Below are positions 10,688 through 20,187 of a DNA stretch of 64,000 nt, one piece after another. The stretch is from Gloeocapsa sp. PCC 7428. GTDB taxonomy: Bacteria; Cyanobacteriota; Cyanobacteriia; Cyanobacteriales; Chroococcidiopsidaceae. The stretch is from assembly GCF_000317555.1 (NCBI RefSeq), contig NC_019745.1, positions 4,030,001 through 4,094,000 of the forward strand, given 5' to 3'. Position 1 is the stretch's first letter; each line of letters starts with the position of its first letter. Position numbers and translations under genes: made by a program. The notes below the pieces were generated by a model that worked only from the letters and a program-made list of their open reading frames with translations, ran no database searches and was not told where the DNA came from.

Positions 10688-10868
10688 TTAATTAATAGCT
10701 TGCTCAACTTGTATTTCTAAATATCTTTTTGGATCATCGCTATCTTTACCTGCTTTATTGACTGAGATAATTGTGAATGTATCCACTTAATATGGCTACT
10801 TTTGTAGGTTTGTATATAAACCCTGCTTTTAACAATATTGTTTTTATTTCTCTAACTTTCTTGGGCAT
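10688..10868 (-). pseudogene. Decayed hicA-type mRNA interferase gene (frameshifted)
   Basis: From the ATG at 10868 the frame reads MPKKVREIKTILLKAGF and IYKPTK, typical of the start of HicA (dsRBD-like fold). Continuity then needs a shift to SHIKWIHSQLSQSI, which holds the region around the catalytic His, and a second shift to KAGKDSDDPKRYLEIQVEQAI before a TAA. The total length of 181 nt is not a multiple of three. Two frameshifts make a functional toxin implausible. Order and spacing fit a hicA-hicB operon in which both genes have died. Confidence 0.78.
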
Positions 10869-10871
10869 ATA

Positions 10872-11333
10872 TCATGTAGCCTTCTGATTTTTGGCTGATT
10901 CAGCACCCAAGTATACTGTTTCTAAAGGAGTTTCTTGAATTCCGTCTTCTATCCTTTGCAATCGATAAGCTTTTGCATAGGGACGAGAACTAACAATCTG
11001 CTCTAGTCTATTTTCAATAAAATGCAGCACCACGCCATCATCTGCGGCGTATCCATCACTAATTTTTCCTAGTGATAGTAAACGATGGTAAGCAGGTCTT
11101 CTTTCTAATTCTCCATCATAATGCGGGCAATTGCTACCCCAAGCCAGCCAAGGCAAGGTAACACCGTTAATTCTCCAGGAAGCGAATCAGTAACCCCTTG
11201 CTCAAACCAGCAAATCGAACCTGCACTTAAGCCAGCAAGGATGACACCACTTTCCCATGCTTCTTTGAGGATTTTGTCGAGTTCCCATCGAGAAACCACC
11301 ACCGCCCATTGCTATAATTTGTCGGCGTGACAT
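10872..11333 (-). pseudogene. Peptidase E (family S51) remnant with internal deletion and frameshift
   Basis: An ATG at 11333 opens MSRRQIIAMGGGGFSMG, the usual start of cyanobacterial peptidase E/cyanophycinase-like proteins. After about 16 codons the sequence jumps, out of frame, to ELDKILKEAWESGVILAGLSAGS, which contains the nucleophile elbow GLSAGS, then FEQGVTDSLPGELTVLPCLGWL. A further frameshift leads to GSNCPHYDGELERRPAYHRLL and the normal C-terminal part ending at 10872. About 80 codons appear to be missing after the N-terminus. The gene cannot make a normal enzyme. It adjoins the hicAB remnants. Confidence 0.82.
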
Positions 11334-11356
11334 GATGCGCGATCGCCTCACATAAA

Positions 11357-11998
11357 TCACAACTGTTGCACCCAAGCGCGAAAAGCCTTAACGGCGGCGT
11401 TTCTTCCCTGAATTTGACTTTCGGCAACGTATTGGGGAATGACTTCTATAATTGGTAAGTTAGGAAAAATCTGACTTTGGTTCGTTGCAACATACTGATG
11501 ATTTTGCAGTAGGTATATTTGTAGCGATCGCCCGTCATAAATCCATAATTCAGGAACGCCTAAAGCTTCATAGCTACTTTTCTTGATTTCGGAAGCACTT
11601 GTAATATCAATTTCAATGGCTAAGTCAGGCGGTGGATCGAAGTTAGCATCAATTTTACTTTTACCTCTAATTGCTGCTTCATGTTGAATATAAAAGCAAG
11701 CATCAGGTTCTACACCACTCGCCATATCCCGACGTTTAAAGGTAGTAGAACCGAGATTTCTAAATTCAACATCGAGTTCTTCTAGTAAAATCTCAACTAG
11801 GTTACTGATAAGAATTTTGCTATCTTCATGTTCAGCCAGTGGTACCATAATTTCTAGTATTCCTTTGTAGTAGGCAAGTCGGGAGGCACGCGCGTTGCCT
11901 AACTCATCCAAAATTTGCTCAAACTCACTCCAGCTAATATTTCGTAGTAGGACTCTTTGCCCTGGCTTCACATCTAGCTGATTCAGTTGTAGTTGCAT
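11357..11998 (-). CDS. Uma2 family endonuclease (DUF820, PD-(D/E)XK fold)
   Basis: The 213 residues match the cyanobacterial Uma2/DUF820 family, which has a restriction-endonuclease-like fold. Candidate catalytic residues are Asp99 in EPDACFY, Asp125 and Glu129 in PDLAIEI, and the lysines at 139-140 before the YEALGVPELWIYD strand. Cyanobacterial genomes carry many paralogues and their biological role is unsettled. It is the last gene of a co-oriented run with a hydrolase gene (18 nt upstream) and gatA. Confidence 0.9.
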   Translation of the reverse strand: MQLQLNQLDVKPGQRVLLRNISWSEFEQILDELGNARASRLAYYKGILEIMVPLAEHEDSKILISNLVEILLEELDVEFRNLGSTTFKRRDMASGVEPDACFYIQHEAAIRGKSKIDANFDPPPDLAIEIDITSASEIKKSSYEALGVPELWIYDGRSLQIYLLQNHQYVATNQSQIFPNLPIIEVIPQYVAESQIQGRNAAVKAFRAWVQQL

Positions 11999-12016
11999 TG
12001 TTTACCTCCATATGTT

Positions 12017-12898
12017 TCAGCGTTCCGCCATCTGTTGAATTGAAACTTGTCGAACAAAGTTTTGCACGACTTGAAAATATTTAGAACCTGCAACTTCTGC
12101 GACATTATTGTGTCCCGCACCAGGAATTAAAATTAATTGCTTCGGTTCGGGTGCAGCAGCGTAGAGTTGTTCGCTCATTTGCGCGGGAACTTGCCAATCC
12201 GCAGTTCCATGAATGAATAGAACAGGGATTTGTAATGCGTTTACTTTACTCATCGAGTCGAAGCGCTGGCGTAAAATCAGATCGACGGGAAATATGCGGT
12301 AGGCACGTTGGAAATCGATCATGGCACGGATCGAAGTAAACGAACTTTCGACAATCAATCCGGCGGCGTTGGGCTGTTGTAGTGCTAAGTGAATGGCGAT
12401 CGCACCCCCTAAAGAATGCCCATAAATAAAAATCTGACTCGGATCAATTTGTCGTTGATTAACGAGATAATCCCACGCCACCGCAGCATCTTGGTAAACA
12501 CTCATTTCAGAAGGAAAAGCCCCTTCACTACGACCATAGCCGCGATAATCGATGAGGAGTACTGAAAAACCCATCTGGTGAAACCGATGGGCGTGAGCAA
12601 CATTTGCACCAATATTGATACCGTTGCCGTGTAAATACAGTAGAACTCTTCCGTTAGATTGTGTCGCAGGAATCCACCAACTATGAATGCGTTCAGTTTG
12701 CCCTGTGGTTGTAGTGACAGGTAGCCACACTTCCTGATAGCGGAGATTAAAAAACTCTGGTGTCGTTTGAATAACGGGTGAAGGAAAAAAAATGAAGCGA
12801 GTTTGCTGGAAAAAGAGATATATGCTGATCCCGATATAAAAAAGTGCCACAATTAGCCCAGCACTCAGCAGCCACCTCAATGATAATTTGTTGAGCAT
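12017..12898 (-). CDS. Membrane-anchored alpha/beta hydrolase (BEM46/ABHD13-like)
   Basis: I choose the ATG at 12898 rather than the one 30 nt upstream because AGAAGGAT lies 5 nt before it. The first 30 residues hold one hydrophobic anchor (LLSAGLIVALFYIGISIYLFF). The catalytic core follows: oxyanion motif LHGNG, nucleophile in GHSLGG (Ser162 from this start), acid in HGTADWQVP, and His in GAGHNNV. The family acts on esters or acyl groups; the substrate is unknown. It lies 80 nt downstream of gatA and 18 nt upstream of the Uma2 gene. Confidence 0.9.
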   Translation of the reverse strand: MLNKLSLRWLLSAGLIVALFYIGISIYLFFQQTRFIFFPSPVIQTTPEFFNLRYQEVWLPVTTTTGQTERIHSWWIPATQSNGRVLLYLHGNGINIGANVAHAHRFHQMGFSVLLIDYRGYGRSEGAFPSEMSVYQDAAVAWDYLVNQRQIDPSQIFIYGHSLGGAIAIHLALQQPNAAGLIVESSFTSIRAMIDFQRAYRIFPVDLILRQRFDSMSKVNALQIPVLFIHGTADWQVPAQMSEQLYAAAPEPKQLILIPGAGHNNVAEVAGSKYFQVVQNFVRQVSIQQMAER

Positions 12899-12978
12899 GG
12901 ATATCCTTCTACACGTGTACGGATGCACAACTTTATGATAAAAACTCCAAGCTGCGCATCACTATACTGACGTTCTCG

Positions 12979-14430
12979 CTATGTCAACTTCGGAGTCTTT
13001 TTATGCCATTCTGTCGCCTGTTCATAAGCATACGCGACTTGAAATAGCAAATCTTCGCGCAATACGTTGCCAATCAACTGCAATCCGATCGGTAAACCTT
13101 TGTCATCAAATCCACAGGGAATACTCATTCCTGGTAAGCCAGCCAGATTGACGGTGATTGTCATCAAGTCAGTTAAATACATACTCAGGGGATCGTCCGT
13201 CTTTTCTCCCGCCTTAAATGCGGTTGTTGGTACAGTCGGACATACCAAAACATCAACATTGGCAAACGCGTTTTCAAAGTCTTGCTTAATCAGCGTGCGA
13301 ACTTTTTGCGCCTTTAAATAATACGCATCATAATAACCCGCCGACAGCGTGTAAGTTCCTACCATAATCCGCCGTTTGACTTCGGTTCCAAAGCCAGCAG
13401 CACGAGTCCGGTTATACATCGACAGGAGATTTTCAGCATCTGGCGTGCGGAAGCCGTATTTCACACCGTCGTAACGCGCTAAGTTTGCCGAAGCTTCCGA
13501 AGGCGCAATGATGTAATAAGTTGGTAGCCCGTAGCGAAAACGAGGACAGGAAATTTCTTGAACTTCTGCGCCTAAATCTTTAAGTTGTTCGATCGCTTTA
13601 GTGACTGCTTGTTCAACAGCAGGATCTAAGCCCTCACCAAAAGTTTCTTTGATAATACCGATGCGGAGGTTTTTAACGTCGGGTTTGAGCGATCGCGTAT
13701 AGTCTGGGACTTCGACTTTAAGACTTGTCGAATCTTTGGGATCGTATCCGGCGATCGCACCCAGTAAAATTGCGGCATCTTCTACAGTACGCCCAAATGG
13801 TCCAATTTGATCCAACGATGAAGCAAACGCGACTAAACCGTAACGCGAAACTAACCCGTAAGTCGGTTTCATGCCAACAACGCCACAAAACGACGCAGGT
13901 TGACGAATCGAACCGCCGGTATCAGAACCTAAGGCAACAACACACTCTTGCGCTGCTACTGCCGCCGCCGAACCACCAGAAGAACCACCAGGAACGCGTT
14001 CTAAATCCCAAGGATTGGCAGTGACTTGAAATGCTGAATTTTCCGTAGAACTGCCCATTGCGAATTCATCTAAATTCGTTTTGCCCACCATGACAGTACC
14101 TGCATCGGCTAGCTTTTGCGTCACGGTTGATTCGTACGGTGGTACAAAGTTCTCCAAAATTTTAGAAGCACACGTTGTCCGAATTCCCTTGGTACACATA
14201 TTGTCTTTGATGCCAATCGGAATTCCTGCGAGTAGCCCTATTTCCTCTCCCGCAGCGATTTTGGCATCCACTGCTTGCGCCTGTGCTAGCGCTGTATCTG
14301 CGGTCACAGATAAGAAGCTATGTAATTTCGGCTCTAATGCTGCGATGCGCTGCAAGGCTTCTTGAGTAATTTCAACCGCAGAGCGTTCTTTGCTCACCAG
14401 TTGTTGGTGCAACTCGCGGATGGATGCCAT
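12979..14430 (-). CDS. gatA: Glutamyl-tRNA(Gln) amidotransferase subunit A
   Basis: This is the amidase subunit of GatCAB, which releases ammonia from glutamine to convert Glu-tRNA(Gln) to Gln-tRNA(Gln). The amidase-signature catalytic triad is present: Lys75 (GIPIGIKDN), Ser150 in GGSSGGSAA and Ser174 in [12 protein letters not shown]. At 483 residues it is standard length. A GAGCAAA stretch lies just before the ATG at 14430. gatB and gatC are not in the window, as is usual in cyanobacteria, where the subunits are scattered. Confidence 0.97.
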   Translation of the reverse strand: MASIRELHQQLVSKERSAVEITQEALQRIAALEPKLHSFLSVTADTALAQAQAVDAKIAAGEEIGLLAGIPIGIKDNMCTKGIRTTCASKILENFVPPYESTVTQKLADAGTVMVGKTNLDEFAMGSSTENSAFQVTANPWDLERVPGGSSGGSAAAVAAQECVVALGSDTGGSIRQPASFCGVVGMKPTYGLVSRYGLVAFASSLDQIGPFGRTVEDAAILLGAIAGYDPKDSTSLKVEVPDYTRSLKPDVKNLRIGIIKETFGEGLDPAVEQAVTKAIEQLKDLGAEVQEISCPRFRYGLPTYYIIAPSEASANLARYDGVKYGFRTPDAENLLSMYNRTRAAGFGTEVKRRIMVGTYTLSAGYYDAYYLKAQKVRTLIKQDFENAFANVDVLVCPTVPTTAFKAGEKTDDPLSMYLTDLMTITVNLAGLPGMSIPCGFDDKGLPIGLQLIGNVLREDLLFQVAYAYEQATEWHKKTPKLT

Positions 14431-14527
14431 TGTTTGCTCCTTTGACTTGTAATCCAGATTATTTAGTTTAATTCAGGACTTATGTAAAAGTGACTCAAAT
14501 TATTGTTTTGCTTGGTAATGATTTCTT

Positions 14528-14561
14528 TTACCAATTACCAATTACCATTTCCCACTAGCAA
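14528..14561. repeat. Heptamer-like ATTACCA phrase repeat
   Basis: Direct repetition of ACCAATT/ACCATTT units is followed by CCCACTAGCAAC. It lies in the spacer between gatA and the divergent hydrolase. Similar phrases in either orientation occur at about 10300, 28690 and 36960. It resembles the short tandemly repeated repetitive (STRR) heptamers known in filamentous cyanobacteria. Confidence 0.5.
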
Positions 14562-14605
14562 CATAAGTCTTATAGTAAAAATATACTACGGCTTATTTTT
14601 ATCGA

Positions 14606-15454
14606 GTGTCTCTACCTCAAACTGTTCAACCTGTCAACCTCAACGTTCATATTCAAGGACACGGCTTTCCCATCCTTTGCTTACACGGTCATCCAGGATC
14701 TGGGCGTAGTCTGTCGGTGTTTACGAACCATTTATCGCAGCGCTTCTGGACGATCGCCCCCGATTTACGCGGCTATGGTAGCAGTCGCACACAACAAAAT
14801 TTTACAATGAACGATCACTTGCTCGACTTAGAAGCACTGATAGATAGCTTGAAAATTCAGCGCTGCTTAGTCCTCGGCTGGTCGTTGGGCGGAATTTTGG
14901 CGATGGAACTCGCGCTTAAATTGCCCGATCGCGTGAGCGGGTTAATCCTCGTCGCCACCGCAGCGCGTCCCACAGGTAATCATCCGCCGATTAGCTGGCA
15001 AGATAATGTGTATACTGGTGTAGCGTCTGTTTTGAATTGGTTACAACCAAGTTGGCAGTGGAATATTGAGACTTTTGGCAAGCGATCGCTCTATCGCTAC
15101 CTCATTCAACAACATTCGCCGACTGCCTATCGCTATCTTGCTACTGATGCGATTGCTGCGTACCTGCAAACTTCTGCGGCTGCACAGCGTGCGTTGAATA
15201 CAGCGCTGCGATCGGGTTACAACCGCCTCACCGATTTACACAAGATTACGTGTCCGAGCTTGATGCTAGCCGGAGAGCGCGATCGCCATATCACCGCCCA
15301 ATCAAGTCACGAAACTGCTCGGTACTTGAAAAACTGTCAATGGCAATGCTATCCCAATACCGCGCATCTTTTCCCGTGGGAGATTCCCCAGCAGGTACTA
15401 AGCGATATTGACGCGTGGATTGCTCAGTATCCAGCGATCGTCAAGCATGAGTAA
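14606..15454 (+). CDS. Alpha/beta fold hydrolase
   Basis: This soluble 282-residue protein is read from a GTG start. It shows the oxyanion-hole motif LHGHPGSG, a DLRGYGSS strand, the nucleophile in GWSLGG, the acid in AGERDRH and the catalytic His in NTAHLFPWE. It belongs to the large family of haloperoxidase/esterase-like hydrolases and the substrate cannot be deduced. It is divergent from gatA and stands alone: the downstream gene is on the opposite strand. Confidence 0.9.
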   Translation: MSLPQTVQPVNLNVHIQGHGFPILCLHGHPGSGRSLSVFTNHLSQRFWTIAPDLRGYGSSRTQQNFTMNDHLLDLEALIDSLKIQRCLVLGWSLGGILAMELALKLPDRVSGLILVATAARPTGNHPPISWQDNVYTGVASVLNWLQPSWQWNIETFGKRSLYRYLIQQHSPTAYRYLATDAIAAYLQTSAAAQRALNTALRSGYNRLTDLHKITCPSLMLAGERDRHITAQSSHETARYLKNCQWQCYPNTAHLFPWEIPQQVLSDIDAWIAQYPAIVKHE

Positions 15455-15527
15455 GTTGCTGGTTGCGAGCGATGAGTGCTTAGAGGAGATTTTACTGATT
15501 TTTCCTCTTTGGCACCAAACGCCCCTA

Positions 15528-15615
15528 ATACCGTTTCACTTTAAAGTTGCTACAAATAGGCAGCTTCAGGAGCAGAGGAGAAATTAATTGTAGTTCTCAT
15601 TTAGTGAAACAGTAT
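15528..15615 (+). repeat. MITE-like element, family A, uninserted copy
   Basis: This 88-bp element is bounded by 13-bp imperfect inverted repeats, ATACCGTTTCACT and AGTGAAACAGTAT (12 of 13 match). The same element, in opposite orientation and with 86 extra bases, is at 62972-63145. No coding capacity. It lies between convergent genes. Mobilisation by a transposase elsewhere in the genome is inferred. Confidence 0.7.
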
Positions 15616-15629
15616 AACTTTGCTTGCTT

Positions 15630-15947
15630 TTACATCTGACCGCTAAATATGGGTGTGGCCTTAGGTTGAACCATTCCCAAGTCGTCAGCAACTGTCAAAT
15701 TTTTAGGTTTGCAACGCTTGACTTTTACAATGATTCCTTGTGCACCTTCTTGCTCTAAATCCTCAATATATCCCGCCTTGGCAGCGTTTGCTTCTTTAAC
15801 GCTCAAGAAAGGACCGAAGTAGTACGTGCAGCGCGGATTTTGTGTAACAATTTCTACCCACCAAGCCCAGCCAAAGCTGTGAAAGAGATTAGTTAAAACT
15901 TCTTTAAAACTATCCCAAAATGTTTTCATATTTGCTGTTTTGTCCAT
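15630..15947 (-). CDS. DUF1816 domain-containing protein
   Basis: This 105-residue protein, possibly 99 residues if it starts at the second Met (15929), matches DUF1816, a cyanobacterial family. Visible features are WWVEIVTQNPRCTYYFGPF, a VKEANAAKAGYIEDLEQEGA helix, and a basic strand. Function is unknown; some family members are linked to phycobilisome or stress loci. It is the last gene of the mrnC-rlmB run. No clear ribosome site decides the start. Confidence 0.85.
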   Translation of the reverse strand: MDKTANMKTFWDSFKEVLTNLFHSFGWAWWVEIVTQNPRCTYYFGPFLSVKEANAAKAGYIEDLEQEGAQGIIVKVKRCKPKNLTVADDLGMVQPKATPIFSGQM

Positions 15948-16033
15948 TGGTTACAGATGTGACGCGGTCTGCTACTGCTTCTAAATACTTCACACTTTGT
16001 TATACTCTGTTACGCTTCTTTTTTCAAATTATC

Positions 16034-16975
16034 TTATTTTAATTTTTCTAAATGAAGCATATTTAACCAACGTTGGCGAAAAATTTCATACAAAGCCATT
16101 CCGGCTGCGACTGAGGCATTTAAGCTAGGAGTATCACCCAAAAGTGGAATTGACACTAACACGTCACAGCAACGTTGTGTTAACAAGCTTAACCCTTCAC
16201 CCTCAGCACCAATCACTAACACAACTGGTCCTGTAAATTGGACTGTATGCAGCGGTTGGCTTGCGGTTGCGGCTGTACCATAAATCCAAAATCCTGCCTC
16301 CTTGAGTTCTTCTAAAGCACGGCTGAAGTTAACTACTCTGGCGACAGGAAATTTTTCCAAAGCACCAGCGGCGGCTTTCATAACACTCGATGTGATTCCG
16401 GCTGCTCGTCTTTGCGGGATGACAAGCCCCTGCGCTCCAATCGCTTCAGCTGTGCGAATAATCGCTCCCAAATTGTGGGGATCGGTAATACCTTCAGCTG
16501 CCACAATAACAGGTGATTCAGCGATCGCTTTTGCTTGCTCAATTAATTCACCAAGATCGCTATACGCATAAGGTGCAATTTGTGCAGCGATCCCTTGGTG
16601 ATTTGCATGATGCGTGATTTGATCTAAACGCTTAGGTTCAACTTCATCGATAACTGTTCCTTTTTCTTTTGCTTGTGAAATCAAAGAATGAAAGCGGGGA
16701 TCGTAGCGCAACCGCGAAGTAATCCAAATTCGATTCAGATGTCTTTGACTCTCCAAAGCAGCTAGAACAGGGTGACGACCGTAAATGAGATCGTTGTCTT
16801 CTGTTAAATTTTGTAAATTTGTGTTACCAACAGCATGATTCACTGTAGGTCTTGCTCGTGCAGTGCGACCCTGATTGGGAGATTTGAGCAAAGGTTTAGA
16901 GCTTTCTCTAATTTTGACTGGCTTGTCGCGCTTTGCCCCGCCCGTAGATCTAAATTTTTGTGGTTTGTTAGCCAT
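16034..16975 (-). CDS. rlmB: 23S rRNA (guanosine-2'-O-)-methyltransferase, TrmH/SpoU family
   Basis: This SPOUT-fold methyltransferase is expected to modify a guanosine of 23S rRNA (Gm2251 in E. coli). A basic N-terminal extension of about 60 residues precedes the substrate-binding domain ([14 protein letters not shown]). The catalytic domain carries the three SpoU motifs: [23 protein letters not shown] and [17 protein letters not shown]. The Mini-III gene lies 93 nt upstream on the same strand. This pairing is common in bacteria and both products act on 23S rRNA. Confidence 0.95.
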   Translation of the reverse strand: MANKPQKFRSTGGAKRDKPVKIRESSKPLLKSPNQGRTARARPTVNHAVGNTNLQNLTEDNDLIYGRHPVLAALESQRHLNRIWITSRLRYDPRFHSLISQAKEKGTVIDEVEPKRLDQITHHANHQGIAAQIAPYAYSDLGELIEQAKAIAESPVIVAAEGITDPHNLGAIIRTAEAIGAQGLVIPQRRAAGITSSVMKAAAGALEKFPVARVVNFSRALEELKEAGFWIYGTAATASQPLHTVQFTGPVVLVIGAEGEGLSLLTQRCCDVLVSIPLLGDTPSLNASVAAGMALYEIFRQRWLNMLHLEKLK

Positions 16976-17068
16976 TTAATAGTTGAAGTGTTAAATTCTT
17001 TTGGGCATCCCTACTACTCGAATCTAACTGAGAATTCCAGCTATTTCGGTATAGAAAGACAATTTCCA

Positions 17069-17545
17069 TCACTCATTTTGATTTTGCTCAAAGTCTAGCT
17101 TGTGTAATAACTGAGCCAAACGCTGACAGTCAGTGAGAAATAGGTAGCCGACTAAGGTTTCTAAACTCGATGCTTGTTGATAAATTTCAGGTTCGATACG
17201 CTTTGGCGGCTTCGTTGTCGCATTCCGACCACGACGGACTATATCTAATTCAGTACTGGTAAGGTAAGGAGTGAGCGATCGCAAATGTGATGCTTGTGCT
17301 TCTGCTCTTACCTGTGCCACTACTAATCGATGATAAACCTGCGATCGCTTGGGTGGCAGTAAGTAATAACGCCTAATGTAAAGCTCATAAACTGCATCTC
17401 CTAAATATGCCAAAGCGCTTGGAGAAGCTTGCTGTAGCTGTAATAAATCTTCAGCCAAGGTTGGTAGCAGTTGCTCTAACTTAAGAGTTAGTTCGTCTTC
17501 TATTATAAATGAGCGATCAAGTAGCTCTTCCTCCTTTGGGTTCAC
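17069..17545 (-). CDS. mrnC: Mini-ribonuclease 3
   Basis: This 158-residue protein has a single RNase III domain and no dsRNA-binding domain, as in Mini-III, which matures 23S rRNA ends. The catalytic signature is ALAYLGDAVYELYIR, with an acidic residue in SLETLVGYL. The motif GRNATTKPPKR matches the RNA-binding loop of the family. It precedes rlmB on the same strand. Confidence 0.93.
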   Translation of the reverse strand: MNPKEEELLDRSFIIEDELTLKLEQLLPTLAEDLLQLQQASPSALAYLGDAVYELYIRRYYLLPPKRSQVYHRLVVAQVRAEAQASHLRSLTPYLTSTELDIVRRGRNATTKPPKRIEPEIYQQASSLETLVGYLFLTDCQRLAQLLHKLDFEQNQNE

Positions 17546-17989
17546 AATTGAGATGATCCTTCTATCTAGATTGATGGTGAGAAAATAAATTTCGCCGTTA
17601 TGAATTTGGCAAAACTACCCATTTCAGTTTTGGTAGCTTCTTATTATCCTCGATCCCCACATCCAAATAAATGAAGGTAATAGTAATTAGCTGTTAGTTA
17701 GCGAGCATTCTTAAAGATATATCTAGATCCTTTCAACCGACTTGTACGAATGCTGGAATAGCTTCGCACACCTTAATAACAGCCCTCCGACTAAAGTCGG
17801 GGCTGCCTAAACCTGCGCACGGCGGCACACTAAAAGTAGGATTTTTCTAATCGCCTCCACAGAGGTAGACACGGTTTAGTTAGCAGCGAATTCATTCGTC
17901 CAGCTTTAATAAACATTTCTATAAACAAAAATCAAGCTACCCAGATGATACAACCGGATAGCTATATTAGCCTTGTTTCTGTTGCCAGA
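17546..17989. other. Intergenic region with a family B repeat
   Basis: The 444 bp between mrnC and the STAS gene hold the hairpin-rich repeat described at 17781. The remainder shows no coding frame or RNA gene that I can support. Confidence 0.6.
17781..17900 (+). repeat. Multi-hairpin intergenic repeat, family B, diverged copy
   Basis: The hairpin CCGACTAAAGTCGG (within AGCCCT...GGGGCT) begins the element, followed by short dyads and the GCGAATTCATTCG dyad at its right. The order matches copies at 37067-37214 and 38516-38682. The outer GCATGAA ends are not recognisable here. Confidence 0.6.
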
Positions 17990-18358
17990 TCATGACTGTT
18001 TAACGTTTTCTAGCGCGACTTCGACTGAAGGACGCAGCGAGAGAAACTGCTCTAACCGAACTAGCTTAACTGTTTGAGTCACGCGGGCGTTAGTCACGAT
18101 TTGTGAAGTGCCACCAGCATTTTGTGCTTGTTTTGCAAGTTGCACTAGTGCCCCTAGACCTGAGCTATCAACAAAGTCGATTTGAGAAAGATCCAAAATA
18201 ACATTTTTGGGTCCCTCATCGATACATTTGCCAATTACCTTACGAAAGGTTGGTTCAGAAAAAGCATCTAACAACCCTGTAAATCGAAACAACTGATAAT
18301 TGTCCCGTACTTCACGAGTTCCTCTCAAACTAACCGTGATATTTAGTGGCTCAGCAAT
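17990..18358 (-). CDS. STAS-domain protein (anti-sigma factor antagonist-like), start uncertain
   Basis: The single STAS domain shows the conserved phosphorylatable Ser in IDFVDSSGLGALV, as in SpoIIAA-type anti-sigma antagonists. The first standard start in frame is TTG at 18328, which lacks a ribosome site. A strong GAGGAGGG (18363-18370) sits 4 nt before an in-frame ATT at 18358, and the extension reads AEPLNITVSLRGTREV, which looks like genuine family sequence. I therefore give 18358 as the probable start. It lies downstream of carA on the same strand. The partner kinase or phosphatase is not in the window. Confidence 0.88.
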   Translation of the reverse strand: MAEPLNITVSLRGTREVRDNYQLFRFTGLLDAFSEPTFRKVIGKCIDEGPKNVILDLSQIDFVDSSGLGALVQLAKQAQNAGGTSQIVTNARVTQTVKLVRLEQFLSLRPSVEVALENVKQS

Positions 18359-18471
18359 AATACCCTCCTCTTGCTACGCTAACTAAGATGTTTAAAGTCG
18401 AGGCTCAAGTATAGAGTGTTTTTTGAGGTCTTGTCTACTATCATGAGACAGAAATTGAGGATTCAAAAAGA

Positions 18472-19635
18472 CTAACGCTTTGTCGCTGATCCCTGTTTGG
18501 CTTCGCGCATCAATTGTACAAACTGCTCAAATAAATAATCCGCGTCATGAGGACCAGGGCTAGCTTCTGGGTGATACTGCACTGAAAATAGCGGTAGTGA
18601 TTTATGTCGCAGCCCTGCAACCGTCGAATCGTTGAGGTTGAGGTGAGTAATCTCAATATCCGCATCTGGTAAAGAATTGGCATCGATCGCAAAACTGTGG
18701 TTTTGACTCGTGATTTCGACTCGCTGCTTTAAACCAGCGGGTTGGTTAAGACCGCGATGCCCAAACTTAAGCTTAAACGTTTCTGCGCCAAGCGCGTGAC
18801 CTAAAATTTGATGTCCCATACAAATGCCAAACATTGGCTTTTGACTCGCTAGGAGTGCTTTGGTTGTTTCGATTCCTTCGGTAACGGGTGCGGGGTCGCC
18901 AGGACCATTAGAGAGAAAAATTCCATCAGGGTTGTATTTGAGAATTTCTTCTGGAGGAGTGTTGACAGGCACAACAATGATCCGGCATCCATAACTTGCT
19001 AAGCGGCGAAGAATGTTACGCTTCACCCCAAAATCAATCGCAACAACCGTCAAAGGTTCTGCGACATTGTCTTGATTAACTGGTTTAAATTCCCAGATCG
19101 CCGTTGTGGGGTCTGACCATTCGTAAACATTAGCAGTTGTCACCTCACGCACTAGATTCAAGCCTTTCATACTAGGCGCTGCGGTGACTTGCTCTAGTAA
19201 CTCAGCTTCATCAAGAATTTCGGTGGAAATTCCGCCATTCATGGCACCTAAAGCCCGAATTTTACGAGTGAGCGCGCGAGTATCAATTCCATAAATGCCT
19301 GGAATGTTGTGCTGTGTGAGGTAATCTGGCAAGCTAGCTGTAGAACGCCAATTGCTCGGTTTGTAGCAGATGTTGCGCGTTACTGCACCTCGGATTTGCG
19401 GTTTATGCGATTCTTCATCGTCGGGATTTACGCCTGTGTTACCGAGTTCAGGATAGGTAAAGACAACGATTTGTCCGTAATAACTGGGGTCTGTTAAGAC
19501 TTCTTGATAGCCTGTCATGCCAGTATTGAAAACAACTTCCCCAATAGTGGTTCCGGTAGCGCCGAACGAAAAACCACGATAAGCAGTTCCATCTGCAAGG
19601 ACAAGCAGCGCTGGTTTAGCGTTAAATAGGGACAT
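18472..19635 (-). CDS. carA: Carbamoyl-phosphate synthase small subunit
   Basis: This is the glutaminase subunit supplying ammonia for carbamoyl phosphate (arginine and pyrimidine synthesis). The N-terminal CPSase_sm domain ([15 protein letters not shown]) is followed by a class I glutamine amidotransferase with nucleophile Cys near residue 272 in [15 protein letters not shown] and the His-Glu pair in [11 protein letters not shown] choose the ATG at 19635 (MSLFNAKP) over a TTG two codons earlier. carB is not in the window. Confidence 0.96.
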   Translation of the reverse strand: MSLFNAKPALLVLADGTAYRGFSFGATGTTIGEVVFNTGMTGYQEVLTDPSYYGQIVVFTYPELGNTGVNPDDEESHKPQIRGAVTRNICYKPSNWRSTASLPDYLTQHNIPGIYGIDTRALTRKIRALGAMNGGISTEILDEAELLEQVTAAPSMKGLNLVREVTTANVYEWSDPTTAIWEFKPVNQDNVAEPLTVVAIDFGVKRNILRRLASYGCRIIVVPVNTPPEEILKYNPDGIFLSNGPGDPAPVTEGIETTKALLASQKPMFGICMGHQILGHALGAETFKLKFGHRGLNQPAGLKQRVEITSQNHSFAIDANSLPDADIEITHLNLNDSTVAGLRHKSLPLFSVQYHPEASPGPHDADYLFEQFVQLMREAKQGSATKR

Positions 19636-19744
19636 AAGCAATTAATCTCAAGGCTTTGACTGGCATCAGGGTCATTATGCCACGAGTCAATTGTGTCTTG
19701 GTATGACTATGTAAGAATGCGATCGCATTTCCACACTTCTCTTA

Positions 19745-20041
19745 CTACTGCGCACCGTAATAAAACGCAATTTCTTTGTCTTTGAGCGGTGCAAAGTCAG
19801 CATCAATGAGCATTTGATTCAGTTTTTCCTGCGGAATGTGTTTCGCGCCAATCCGCACGATTCGCGATCGCATTGTATTGGAAACACCGCTACGTTGTCT
19901 GCCTGCTTCTAGTTCCATTACTTGGCGATACAGTTCTAGTTTGGCAGGCGGAATCGGAGTCCCATCGAAATCTTTTCCTGCGGCGATCGCTACATCGACA
20001 GCATCTGCGCCTGTTGTTTGCGGAGAATTTTGTGAATTCAT
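19745..20041 (-). CDS. DUF4090 family protein
   Basis: This small 98-residue soluble protein matches a cyanobacterial family of unknown function (DUF4090, named from memory). Conserved blocks are FDGTPIPPAKLELY, RQRSGVSNTMRSRIVRIG and KDKEIAFYYG. It lies 109 nt upstream of carA on the same strand, so cotranscription is possible. No catalytic motif is evident. Confidence 0.8.
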   Translation of the reverse strand: MNSQNSPQTTGADAVDVAIAAGKDFDGTPIPPAKLELYRQVMELEAGRQRSGVSNTMRSRIVRIGAKHIPQEKLNQMLIDADFAPLKDKEIAFYYGAQ

Positions 20042-20187
20042 CGTTTGTGGTCATAACAGCTACGGTTGCATTTTACCAAGTGCGATTGCTTATGCAACAA
20101 AACATATAAATAGTCGTATTTTTTCGCAAAATTGGGTATTCAAACACTTGCAACTACTAAAGCTTTTGATCTAACCTCTAGCCAACT

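Noticed and set aside
10252-10868. Structured RNA or empty spacer downstream of the peptidase E remnant
   Set aside because: Three-frame translation explains most of it as decayed hicA and hicB.
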